This document shows, in pieces, positions 47,437 through 55,411 of a DNA stretch of 64,000 bases. A program made the position numbers and the translations under genes. Every line of letters begins with the position of its first letter. The first letter of the stretch is position 1. Origin of the DNA: Actinospineispora acaciae DSM 45401 (GTDB lineage Bacteria > Actinomycetota > Actinomycetes > Mycobacteriales > Pseudonocardiaceae); assembly GCF_000620785.1 (NCBI RefSeq), contig NZ_JIAI01000009.1:1-64000 (forward strand), read 5' to 3'. The notes beneath the pieces were generated by a model. It was not told the DNA's origin. It did not search any database and saw only the letters and a program-made list of their open reading frames with translations.

Positions 47437-48153
47437 CATGGCCGTGTTGTGAGGGCGGTCGCCGAGCTGGACGTCGAGCCGGGGCAGCGGATCCGCTGGC
47501 GGGCCGAGCCGCCGGTGGTGCTGCGCCGCACCGGGCCGTCCAGGGTGCACCTGGTCCAGGCCGCCGGCGGCCCGCTGGGCGGTGACGACCTCGCGCTCAA
47601 CCTCCGGCTCGCGGCGGGCACCCGGCTGGAGGTGGCCTCGGCGGCCGCCACCGTGGTCCAACCTGGATCCGGGCCGGTCCGCTGGACCGTGACCGCCGAG
47701 CTGGCCCCCGGTGCCCGGCTGCGCTGGTGGCCGGAGCCCACGGTGGTGTGCGACGGCGCCGAGCTGCACGCTTCGGTCCGGTTGCGGGTGGCAGGGGGAG
47801 CGGGCGCGCTGGTCCGCGAGGAGGTCCGGCTCGGTCGGCACGGCCAGCGCGGCGGGCGGTATCGGGGGACCTTGACGGCCGACCACGCCGGCGAGCCGCT
47901 GGTCCGGCACAGCACCGTGCTGGACGGTGCGGACCCGGGCCTGTGCGGCCCGGCGGGGACGGCCGGCGGGCGGACGGTGGCCAGCGTGCTCGGGGCGGGC
48001 ACCGAGCCGGCGCCCGGGATCGACCCGGTGGGGGAACGCGACGGGCTGCGCTGGGCGCGGCACGAGCTGGCGGGCGATGGCTGGCTGCTGCTCGCCGTCG
48101 GCTGCCGTTCGGTGTGTCACGAAAGCGAAACGGGCCGGGACATGCACCGGTAG
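47425..48153 (+). CDS. ureD: Urease accessory protein UreD
   Basis: A 242-residue UreD (UreH) scaffold protein that binds apourease and UreF/UreG. Beta-rich sequence with PSRVHLVQAAGGPLGGDDLALNLRLAAGTRLEV, the conserved GGDxL pattern, and RYRGTLTADHAG. The GTG at 47425 lies inside repeat copy B; a second GTG at 47449 (RAVAELDVEPGQ) is an equally good start that avoids the repeat. Lies 38 bases before the ureohydrolase gene. Confidence 0.92.
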   Translation: MRREHGRVVRAVAELDVEPGQRIRWRAEPPVVLRRTGPSRVHLVQAAGGPLGGDDLALNLRLAAGTRLEVASAAATVVQPGSGPVRWTVTAELAPGARLRWWPEPTVVCDGAELHASVRLRVAGGAGALVREEVRLGRHGQRGGRYRGTLTADHAGEPLVRHSTVLDGADPGLCGPAGTAGGRTVASVLGAGTEPAPGIDPVGERDGLRWARHELAGDGWLLLAVGCRSVCHESETGRDMHR

Positions 48154-48191
48154 CCGTCGGGACAATCCCCGAGAGGCCCAGGGAGGCAGCC

Positions 48192-49319
48192 GTGTCGGAC
48201 AGCCATCCACCGCACGACAACTACGGCCCGGAGGCACGGTTCGCCGTCGAGGCCGAGGCCGCGTTGCCGTCCACGAAATGGGACGAGGAGGTGGCGCGCG
48301 GCCTGGAGTACGGCCTTCCCGGCGCCGACTCCATCGTGGACAGGCGCATTCCCACGTTCTCCAGGGGCGAGCTGCCGCACTTCGCCGGCATCAACACCTT
48401 CCTCAAGGCGCCCTACCTGGAGGACGTGCGGCGCTGCGGGGAGTACGACGTGGCGGTGCTCGGCGCGCCGTTCGACGGCGGCACCACGTACCGCTCCGGC
48501 ACCCGGTTCGGCCCGCAGGGCATCCGCAAGATCTCCGCGTTGTACGGGCCGTACAGCTTCGAGCTGGGCGTCGACCTGCGGGAGTCGATCACGATCGCGG
48601 ACCTGGGGGACGTCTTCACCATCCCCGGCAACATCGAGAAGACCTTCGACCAGATCAGCAAGGCGGTCTCGCACGTCTACGCCTCCGGCGCGTTCCCGGT
48701 GGTGCTCGGCGGCGACCACTCCATCGGCTACCCGACGACCAGGGCCGTCGCGCCGCACCTGAACGGCGGCAACCTGGGGATCATCCACTTCGACCGGCAC
48801 GTGGACACCCAGGAGACCGACCTCGACGAGCGGATGCACACCACGCCGTGGTTCCACGCCACCGACATCCCGAACGTGCCGGCCAAGAACCTGGTGCAGA
48901 TCGGCATCGGCGGCTGGCAGGCGCCCCGGCCGGGGGTGAAGGTCGGCCGCGAGCGCGGTACGACGATCATGACGGTCACCGACTGCGTGGAGATGGGCAT
49001 CGAGGACGCCGCGCGGCGGGCGTTGGACGTGGCCTGGGACGGCGCGGCCGCGGTGTGGCTGTCCTTCGACGTGGACTGCCTGGACGCGGCGTTCGTGCCC
49101 GGCACCGGCTGGCCGGAACCGGGCGGCTTCCTGCCCCGCGAGGTGCTCAAGTTCATCCAGATCGTCGCCGGCGCGGCGCCGCTGGCCGGCATCGAGGTCG
49201 TGGAGTGCTCGCCGCCGTACGACAACGCGGAGATCACCGCGCTGATCGCCACCCGGGTCATCTGCGACACGCTCGGCTGCCTGGTGCGGTCCGGGCACCT
49301 GCCGGTTTCGCGGGGGTGA
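48192..49319 (+). CDS. Agmatinase-family ureohydrolase, probably guanidine hydrolase (GdmH-like)
   Basis: A 375-residue dinuclear-metal ureohydrolase. Metal ligands: H176 in GGDHS, D201/H203/D205 in HFDRHVD, D293/D295 in SFDVDCLD. Agmatinases usually read DAHxD and GTGTPEPGG; this protein has DRHVD and GTGWPEPGG (W307) and a long N-terminal extension (IPTFSRGELPHFAGINTFLKAPYLEDV). From memory, the Trp and a Thr near residue 98 mark the nickel-dependent guanidine hydrolase of cyanobacteria. Its products would be urea and ammonia, and ureABCFGD is directly upstream. GGGAGG precedes the GTG start. Agmatinase or guanidinobutyrase remain possible. Confidence 0.8.
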   Translation: MSDSHPPHDNYGPEARFAVEAEAALPSTKWDEEVARGLEYGLPGADSIVDRRIPTFSRGELPHFAGINTFLKAPYLEDVRRCGEYDVAVLGAPFDGGTTYRSGTRFGPQGIRKISALYGPYSFELGVDLRESITIADLGDVFTIPGNIEKTFDQISKAVSHVYASGAFPVVLGGDHSIGYPTTRAVAPHLNGGNLGIIHFDRHVDTQETDLDERMHTTPWFHATDIPNVPAKNLVQIGIGGWQAPRPGVKVGRERGTTIMTVTDCVEMGIEDAARRALDVAWDGAAAVWLSFDVDCLDAAFVPGTGWPEPGGFLPREVLKFIQIVAGAAPLAGIEVVECSPPYDNAEITALIATRVICDTLGCLVRSGHLPVSRG

Positions 49320-49322
49320 GCC

Positions 49323-50789
49323 GTGATCATCGCCGGGGTTGCGGGCGGGGTTTTCGTCATCGTCGTGGTGGGCCTGCTGGTGGCCCGCAAGGTGGACGGT
49401 GACAGTACGAACTTCCTGGTGGCGGGCCGGTCGCTGGCGCTGCCGCTGTCCGCTGCCGGCCTGATGGGGCAGGCGGTGGACTCGAACGCGACGCTGGGCA
49501 ACAGCGACCTGTCCTACTCCGCCGGGTTCTGGGCGGGGGCGAGCCTGCCGCTCGGGCTGGGGTTGTGCCTGCTGCTGACCGGCGTCTTCTTCGCCAAGCC
49601 GATGAACCGGATGGGGCTGCTGACGCTGCCGGACTTCTACCGGCGCAGGTACGGGCGGGGCGTGGAGCTGGCCGCCTCGGTGCTGATGATCCTGAGCTTC
49701 GCGATCCTGCTGGCCGGGAACCTGGTCGCCGGCGGGTTCCTGTTCGAACGGTTCCTCGGCACCAGCTACACGGTCGGCGTGCTGACCATCGTCGCGGTGG
49801 TGCTCGCCTACACGCTGGCCGGCGGGATGTTCTCCGACGCCTACACCGCGTTCCTGCAGATGGTGATCACGGTGGTCGGCTCCGCCGCGCTGCTGGTGTG
49901 GGTGGGGGTGCGGTACGGGATCGGCGTGCCGGACGGCATGGGGCCGTTCGACCTCGGTCAGCTCGGCGATCCCGGGCGGGGTGCGGTGACGAACTGGGCG
50001 ACGCTGGTCTCGCTCGGGATCGGCGACATCGTCGCGATCGACTTCATGCAGCGGATCTTCTCGGCGCGGTCTCCCGAGGTCGCGCGGCGGGCCTGCTTCG
50101 TGGGTGCGGCCGGGACGGCGATCGTCGGCGTGCCGTACGCGCTGGTCGCGCTGTCCATGCACCGGGTGCTCGGGGAGTCGGCCCGGACGCCGGTGTTGTT
50201 CACGGTGCTCGGTGAGCTGGCGCCGGTGGGCCTGGCGATCCTGGTGCTGTCCGCGATCATCGCGGCGTCCTGTTCGACGGCGAACGGAGTGGTGCTGGGC
50301 ACGGCGGCGGTGGCGGTGCGCAACATCGGCGGCATGGCGCAACCCCCGCCCGGGGAGGGCCGTGACCCGTTGTTGCGGATGGTGCGGATCACCATGGTGC
50401 CGATGGTGGGGCTGGCCATCCTGTTCGCGCTGCGGGTGCCGCAGACCGGCATCCTGCTCACCCTGGCGTTCGACCTGATGCTCGCCGCGCTGGTCGTTCC
50501 GTTCGTGTTCGGCCACTTCTGGTCGCGGATCACGCCGGCGGCCGCCGTCGCGTCGATCGTCGCCGGGCTGACGACCAGGTTGGTGTTGTTCGTGCTGACG
50601 CCGACCATCTACGGGGTGGGCAACACCTTGCTGTACGTGCCCAATGGGCTGGTCGGGGCGGGGTTCGACGGGTGGCCGACGTTCGTCGCGGCCGCCCTGT
50701 CGCTGGTCGCGTTCGTGGTCACCGCGTTGTTGACCAGTGGGCGGGCGCCGCGTGCTGTGGCCGGGAACGCGCCGGTCGCGGCATCGTAG
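49323..50789 (+). CDS. Sodium:solute symporter family protein
   Basis: A 488-residue SSS-family transporter with about 13 membrane segments. Typical features are NFLVAGRSLALPLSAAGLMGQAVDSNATLG near the N-terminus, RMGLLTLPDFYRRRYG, and SAIIAASCSTANGVVLG for the sodium site region. It starts 3 bases after the ureohydrolase gene, so the pair is certainly co-transcribed and the transporter probably imports that enzyme's substrate (guanidine or a guanidino compound). Last gene of the accessory island. Confidence 0.88.
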   Translation: MIIAGVAGGVFVIVVVGLLVARKVDGDSTNFLVAGRSLALPLSAAGLMGQAVDSNATLGNSDLSYSAGFWAGASLPLGLGLCLLLTGVFFAKPMNRMGLLTLPDFYRRRYGRGVELAASVLMILSFAILLAGNLVAGGFLFERFLGTSYTVGVLTIVAVVLAYTLAGGMFSDAYTAFLQMVITVVGSAALLVWVGVRYGIGVPDGMGPFDLGQLGDPGRGAVTNWATLVSLGIGDIVAIDFMQRIFSARSPEVARRACFVGAAGTAIVGVPYALVALSMHRVLGESARTPVLFTVLGELAPVGLAILVLSAIIAASCSTANGVVLGTAAVAVRNIGGMAQPPPGEGRDPLLRMVRITMVPMVGLAILFALRVPQTGILLTLAFDLMLAALVVPFVFGHFWSRITPAAAVASIVAGLTTRLVLFVLTPTIYGVGNTLLYVPNGLVGAGFDGWPTFVAAALSLVAFVVTALLTSGRAPRAVAGNAPVAAS

Positions 50790-50835
50790 CGGTCGGCCCG
50801 ACGGTTTCGGCGTGCCGAGCCCGCAAGGCGCCGGG

Positions 50836-50863
50836 TTGTCCACACCGCCGGTGGTTGTCCACA
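50836..50863 (+). promoter_or_regulatory. Two DnaA-box-like 9-mers
   Basis: TTGTCCACA occurs at 50836-50844 and 50855-50863 in the same orientation, 19 bases apart. Both match the streptomycete DnaA box exactly. They lie in the 126-base spacer before the A24 peptidase gene. Two boxes are too few for an origin; a regulatory DnaA site or chance is possible. Confidence 0.45.
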
Positions 50864-50915
50864 GCCGGGCTCTTCACGGCGGCGGTTCCTGTTGGGGCAG
50901 GGCAGCGTTGTCGTC

Positions 50916-51569
50916 ATGGCGTACGTGGTCGTCTTCGGTGGTCTCGGGATGCTCGCGGGCTCGGCGGCGCGGGTGCTGCTCGGCCGGCTGCGTCGGGGTG
51001 CCCGGGTGCCGCCGCCGTACCTGGAGCTGGCGGTCGGGTCCGTGTGGGCCGGGGCCGGTGGGTGGTGGTCCGTCGGCGGGTTGGCCGCGGCGTGGTTGCC
51101 GCTGCTGCTCGGGGTGGGGTGGCTGGCGGTGGCGGCGGGCGCGGTGGACATCGCGTGTCGCCGGTTGCCGGACGCGCTGACCCTGCCCGCGCTGCCGGCG
51201 GCGGTGCTGCTGGCCGTCCCGCTGGGCGGCGCGGCGGTCGGGCGCGCGCTGGCGGGCGCGGCGGTGCTCCTCGGCGCCCACCTGGCGGTGCGCCTGACCG
51301 CGCCGGCCGCGTTGGGCGCGGGGGACGTGAAGCTGGCGGCGGCGCTTGGCGCGGTGCTGGGCGCGGTGTCGTGGCCGGCGTTGCTGGTGGGCACGCTGCT
51401 GGCCTCGGCGCTCACCTCGATGGTCGCGCTCGCCGAGCTGTTGGCCCGCCGTTTCCGGCCAGCGGAACCCGGCGGTGCCGGCGGGGTGCCGCACGGCCCG
51501 GCGATGCTCGCGGCCGGCTGGCTGGTCGTCGCGGTGGCCGCCACCGGCGGGGTGGGCACCGGTGCGTGA
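50916..51569 (+). CDS. A24 family (prepilin/type IV leader) peptidase
   Basis: A 217-residue membrane aspartyl protease. The two catalytic aspartates are in AGAVDIACRRLPDAL and GAGDVKLAAALG. It lacks the N-terminal methylase domain of full-length PilD, as usual for this actinobacterial position. About seven membrane segments. Start at 50916 rather than 50892, since the extra residues precede the first membrane helix without benefit. Normally adjacent to aroE and aroC; here it resumes that order after the island. Twelve bases before aroC. Confidence 0.85.
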   Translation: MAYVVVFGGLGMLAGSAARVLLGRLRRGARVPPPYLELAVGSVWAGAGGWWSVGGLAAAWLPLLLGVGWLAVAAGAVDIACRRLPDALTLPALPAAVLLAVPLGGAAVGRALAGAAVLLGAHLAVRLTAPAALGAGDVKLAAALGAVLGAVSWPALLVGTLLASALTSMVALAELLARRFRPAEPGGAGGVPHGPAMLAAGWLVVAVAATGGVGTGA

Positions 51570-51581
51570 GAAGATTCGTAT

Positions 51582-52766
51582 GTGTTGCGTTGGATCACCG
51601 CTGGTGAGTCGCACGGCCCCGCGCTGGTGGCCGTGCTGGAAGGCATGGTGGCCGGGGTCGAGGTCACCACCAAGGAGCTGGCCGCCGAGCTGGCCCGCCG
51701 CCGCCTCGGCTACGGCCGGGGTGCCCGGATGAAGTTCGAGGCCGACGAGCTCGAGGTCATCGGCGGGGTCCGGCACGGGGTCACCCAGGGCGGGCCGGTC
51801 GCCGTGCGGATCGGCAACACCGAGTGGCCCAAGTGGGAGACCGTGATGGCGGCCGACCCGGTGGACCCCGAGCTGATCGCCAACCGGGCGCGCAACGCCC
51901 CGCTGACCCGGCCGCGCCCCGGCCACGCCGACCTGGCCGGCATGACCAAGTTCGGCTTCGACGATGCCCGGCCGGTGCTGGAGCGGGCCAGCGCCCGCGA
52001 GACCGCGTCGCGGGTGGTGCTCGGCACCGTGGCCAAGGCGTTCCTGCGCCAGGGGCTCGGCGTGGAGATCGTCTCGCACGTGGTCGCGCTCGGCTCGGTG
52101 GAGGCGGCCGACGACGAGCTGCCCGGCCCGCGCGACCTGGAGCGGGTGGACGCCAGCCCGGTGCGGGCGTACTCGGAGGCGACCACCGAGGCGATGGTGG
52201 CCGAGGTGGACGCCGCCCAGAAGGACGGCGACACCCTCGGCGGCGTCGTCGAGGTCATCGCGTACGGCATGCCGGTCGGCGTCGGCAACTACGTGCAGTC
52301 CGACCGGCGGCTGGACGCCCGGCTGGCCGGCGCCCTGATGGGCATCCAGGCCATGAAGGGCGTCGAGATCGGCGACGGGTTCCGGACCGCGCGGCGGCGG
52401 GGCAGCGCCGCGCACGACGAGATGGTCCCCGGCGCCCCGGTGCACCGGCTCAGCAACCGCGCCGGCGGCATCGAGGGCGGCATGACCAACGGCGAGCCGG
52501 TCCGGGTCAGGGTGGCCATGAAGCCGATCTCCACGGTGCCCCGCGCGCTGGCCACCGTGGACGTCTCCACCGGCGAACCGGCGCAGGCCATCCACCAGCG
52601 CTCCGACGTGTGCGCGGTGCCGGCCGCCGGGGTGGTCGCCGAGGCCATGGTGGCCCTGGTCCTCGCCGACGCGGCGCTGGAGAAGTTCGGCGGCGACTCA
52701 CTGCCGGAGACCGTCCGCAACCTGCGCGCCTACCTCACCGCCGCGGCCAACCGGCTCAGCCACTGA
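51582..52766 (+). CDS. aroC: Chorismate synthase
   Basis: Converts EPSP to chorismate with reduced FMN, the last common step to aromatic amino acids. The 394 residues contain the three signatures: GESHGPALVAVLEGMVAG, the GNTEWPKWE/RPRPGHADL region, and ARETASRVVLG...GGIEGGMTNGEPV with RSDVCAVPAAGVVAE near the end. GTG start. In most actinobacteria aroK and aroB follow; here the next genes are unrelated, so the aro block is broken on both sides. Confidence 0.98.
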   Translation: MLRWITAGESHGPALVAVLEGMVAGVEVTTKELAAELARRRLGYGRGARMKFEADELEVIGGVRHGVTQGGPVAVRIGNTEWPKWETVMAADPVDPELIANRARNAPLTRPRPGHADLAGMTKFGFDDARPVLERASARETASRVVLGTVAKAFLRQGLGVEIVSHVVALGSVEAADDELPGPRDLERVDASPVRAYSEATTEAMVAEVDAAQKDGDTLGGVVEVIAYGMPVGVGNYVQSDRRLDARLAGALMGIQAMKGVEIGDGFRTARRRGSAAHDEMVPGAPVHRLSNRAGGIEGGMTNGEPVRVRVAMKPISTVPRALATVDVSTGEPAQAIHQRSDVCAVPAAGVVAEAMVALVLADAALEKFGGDSLPETVRNLRAYLTAAANRLSH

Positions 52767-52770
52767 CCGC

Positions 52771-53211
52771 TCACGGTGCCGCCGGCACCGCCTGAGCGTC
52801 GGCGTCGGTGAGCTGACGCATCAACGCGGCGACGTCCAGCCACGCCTGCTCACGGCTGATCCGCCCGTCCGCGAACTCGCACACGTGCATCAGCCGGAAC
52901 GTCACCGGCCGGCCGTGGCCGGGGACACCGAGTGGGCTACCGACCGCACGCGCGCTGACCATCGACTCGTCGACCAGGAAGTTCTCCCCGTACATCCGGC
53001 GGATCGGCGTGACCCGCTCGTCGGAGAAGTCGGCGAACAGCTGGGCGTAGCGCTGCTTGACGGCCTCATGCCCCCGCAGCTCGCCGAGCGGGTCGCCGAC
53101 GAAATCGTGCACCACGTCCCCGGTCAGGGTGTCCAGCGCCGCGTCCAGGTCGTGCGCCGCCTCGGCGGCGAAGTGCCGCCCGAGGATCTCGTCCATCTCG
53201 CTGGGCAACAT
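52771..53211 (-). CDS. SnoaL-like/NTF2-fold protein
   Basis: A 146-residue protein of the SnoaL/ketosteroid isomerase fold: HFAAEAAHDLDAALDTLTGDVVHDFVGDPLGELRGHEAVKQRYAQLFADF and a later VTFRLMHVCEFADGRISREQAWLD strand. Such proteins are ester cyclases, isomerases or small binding proteins; substrate unknown. It is divergent from a TetR gene with 76 bases between starts, so TetR may control it. The last codons hold a small GC hairpin (52774-52790) that could serve as terminator for the convergent aroC. Confidence 0.75.
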   Translation of the reverse strand: MLPSEMDEILGRHFAAEAAHDLDAALDTLTGDVVHDFVGDPLGELRGHEAVKQRYAQLFADFSDERVTPIRRMYGENFLVDESMVSARAVGSPLGVPGHGRPVTFRLMHVCEFADGRISREQAWLDVAALMRQLTDADAQAVPAAP

Positions 53212-53270
53212 GTCCCGTTCCTCCCCGTTCTCGATGAGATGAACGTATCGTCGTGAGACACACTTCTCAT

Positions 53271-53285
53271 GTCAATAGGATTGAC
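53271..53285. promoter_or_regulatory. Inverted repeat at the tetR start
   Basis: GTCAAT-AGG-ATTGAC is a perfect 6-bp-arm inverted repeat directly before the ATG at 53288, between divergent SnoaL-like and TetR genes. Probable TetR operator by position. Confidence 0.45.
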
Positions 53286-53287
53286 GC

Positions 53288-53923
53288 ATGGCAACCCGGG
53301 ACAACCAGAAGCAACGAACCCGCCGCGCCCTCATCGACGCGGCGGTCCGACTGGCCACCGAGGGGCGGTCGCCGACGATCCCCGAGGTCGCCGAGGAGGC
53401 CCTGGTCTCGACGGCGACGGCCTACAGGTACTTCTCGAACACCCGTGAGCTGATGTTCGAGGTGGCCGCCCGGCAGGCGCAGCCCCGGATCGAGGACCTG
53501 GTCGAAGCGCTGCCCGCCGGCCCCGAGGAACGCATCGACGTCCTGGTCGCCCGGATCGCCGAGTTCCAGCTGGAGAGCGAGCCGCTGTGGCGCGCGGTGC
53601 TCGGCGCCACCCTGGAACGCTGGTTCGCGGAGGCCGAGGTGGCTGAGTCCGAGCGGGTCCCGGTGCGCGGCAGCCAGCGCCTGGACGCGGTCACCGCCGC
53701 CCTGGCCCCCCTGCGCGACACCCTGCCGTCGGAGGAACTGCGCCGCCTCACCATGGCCACCATGCTCGTCTGCGGTGTCGAGGCGATGGTCGCCGCGCGC
53801 GACGCCTGCGGCCTGGAGCCCGCCGAGGCCAAGGAGACCATGCGCTGGGCCGCGCGGGCACTCCAACGCGCCGCCCTGCACGACCACACCCGCAACGGCT
53901 CGGCACCCGAGCCCCCGGCCTGA
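53288..53923 (+). CDS. TetR/AcrR family transcriptional regulator
   Basis: A 211-residue regulator. The TetR DNA-binding domain is at 10-57 (RRALIDAAVRLATEG...VAEEALVSTATAYRYFSNTRELM). The C-terminal ligand domain is Ala/Glu-rich and unassigned. Divergent from the SnoaL-like gene; the inverted repeat at 53271-53285 abuts its start and would permit autorepression. Confidence 0.88.
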   Translation: MATRDNQKQRTRRALIDAAVRLATEGRSPTIPEVAEEALVSTATAYRYFSNTRELMFEVAARQAQPRIEDLVEALPAGPEERIDVLVARIAEFQLESEPLWRAVLGATLERWFAEAEVAESERVPVRGSQRLDAVTAALAPLRDTLPSEELRRLTMATMLVCGVEAMVAARDACGLEPAEAKETMRWAARALQRAALHDHTRNGSAPEPPA

Positions 53924-54028
53924 CACGCCGTCGCGGGTTGTTTCTGGGGCGGCCGGGGGTGGGTTTGTTGCTCATTCGTGATTCTGAATCGATTGAGGGG
54001 TCTTGGCCGACCGGGGGGCGGGAAGTAC

Positions 54029-54043
54029 GTTGTGCGTCACAAC
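54029..54043. promoter_or_regulatory. Inverted repeat upstream of the sugar transporter operon
   Basis: GTTGTG-CGT-CACAAC is a perfect 6-bp-arm inverted repeat, overlapping a possible -10 (CATATT). ROK-family repressors recognise similar TTGTG/CACAA sites, and a ROK regulator closes this operon, so it is the likely operator. A shorter palindrome, GATTCTGAATC, lies at 53980-53990. The rest of the 261-base spacer 53924-54184 shows nothing else. Confidence 0.5.
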
Positions 54044-54184
54044 ATATTCAGCGCAGGGCTCTCAAGGGCGAGGGTTCGACGGCGTGAGGGCGCGGGTCCC
54101 CGAGCTCGACGACGATCGCCGGACACGCTGGGCTCACCGTGGAGGGAGCGGCCCAGGGGCGCCTGCTGAGGGGAGGAGCTACAT

Positions 54185-55312
54185 ATGGGCAGGACCAGCG
54201 TGGCCCTGATCGCCGCCGGCGCGGGCTTGATGCTCGCGCTCAGCGCGTGCGGGGCGAACACCCAGGGCGGCGGTGGTGGCGGAGGCGGGGCCACCAGCGG
54301 CGGGGCCGGCGGGGCAGGTGTCAAGGTCGGCGTCATTTTGCCGGACACCGCCTCGTCGGCTCGTTACGAGAGCTTCGACCGGCCGCTGCTGGACAAGGCG
54401 CTGCGGGCGGAGGGCCTCGATCCGGACATCCAGAACGCGCAGGGGGACGTGCAGAAGTTCTCCCAGCTCGCGGACGGGATGATCAACAGCGGCGTCAAGG
54501 TCCTGATCATCGACAGCCTGAACAGCGAGTCGGGCGCCGCGGTGGCCAAGAAGGCGCAGGCCTCCGGCATCCCTGTGATCGACTATGACCGGCTCAACCT
54601 GGGCGGCAGCTCGGACTACTACGTCTCGTTCGACGCGACCAAGATCGGCGAAGTGCAGGGGCAGGGGCTGCTGCTCGGGGTCGGGGAGAAGCAGGGCGCG
54701 AACATCATCGAGATCGAGGGCGCGGCCACCGACAACAACGCGACGCTGGTCATCAACGGCCAGAAGAACGTGCTCAAGTCCAAGTACGACTCGGGCGCCT
54801 ACAAGGTGGTGGGCAGCCAGCAGATCCCGGAGTGGAACAACCAGCAGGCCGGCACCACCTTCGAGCAGCTGCTCACCGCCAACGGCGGGAAGGTCGACGG
54901 GGTGCTGGTGGCCAACGACGGCATGGCCGGCGCCGTGGTGACCGTGCTGAAGAAGACCGGCCTGGCCGGCAAGGTCCCGGTGACCGGGCAGGACGCCACC
55001 CCGGACGGCCTGCAGGCGATCCTGCGCGGCGAGATGTTCATGACGGTGTTCAAGCCGATCACCGAGGAGGCCAACGCCACCGCCAAGGTGGCCGCCGCGC
55101 TGGCCAAGGGCGACAAGGCGGGCGCCGACAAGCTGGCCACCGCCACCGCCGACGACACCAAGAACGGCCGCAAGGTCAAGTCGGTGCTGCTCAACACCGT
55201 GCTGATCACCAAGGACAAGGTCAAGCAGGTGGTGGACGCGGGAGGCGTGAAGGCCTCGGAGATCTGCGTCGCCGACACCAAGGCGGCCTGCGACCAGCTC
55301 GGCATCAAGTAA
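54185..55312 (+). CDS. xylF: Sugar ABC transporter substrate-binding lipoprotein (XylF-like)
   Basis: A 375-residue binding protein of the ribose/xylose type. Lipoprotein signal ends in MLALSACGAN, followed by a poly-Gly linker (about 27-45) and the two-lobed domain with KVGVILPDTASSARYESFDRPLLDKAL, VIDYDRLN and VTGQDATPDGLQAILRGEMFMTVFKP, which resemble XylF. GGGGAGG lies about 10 bases upstream of the ATG. Xylose is inferred from family resemblance and from the ROK regulator. Confidence 0.85.
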   Translation: MGRTSVALIAAGAGLMLALSACGANTQGGGGGGGGATSGGAGGAGVKVGVILPDTASSARYESFDRPLLDKALRAEGLDPDIQNAQGDVQKFSQLADGMINSGVKVLIIDSLNSESGAAVAKKAQASGIPVIDYDRLNLGGSSDYYVSFDATKIGEVQGQGLLLGVGEKQGANIIEIEGAATDNNATLVINGQKNVLKSKYDSGAYKVVGSQQIPEWNNQQAGTTFEQLLTANGGKVDGVLVANDGMAGAVVTVLKKTGLAGKVPVTGQDATPDGLQAILRGEMFMTVFKPITEEANATAKVAAALAKGDKAGADKLATATADDTKNGRKVKSVLLNTVLITKDKVKQVVDAGGVKASEICVADTKAACDQLGIK

Positions 55313-55335
55313 ACGCATGCTCGATCCGCTCCTCT

Positions 55336-55371
55336 CGGCGGGGTGCCCGGCCATCACCGGGCACCCCGCCG
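55336..55371. terminator. Strong intercistronic stem-loop (attenuator/processing hairpin)
   Basis: A perfect 15-bp GC-rich inverted repeat with loop CCATCA lies between the binding-protein gene and the ATPase gene. No T-run follows. Hairpins in this place usually stabilise the upstream message or attenuate read-through, giving more binding protein than ATPase or permease. Confidence 0.7.
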
Positions 55372-55411
55372 GCGGTATCGGGGCGACGGACGACACACAG
55401 GGGATAGCGGG

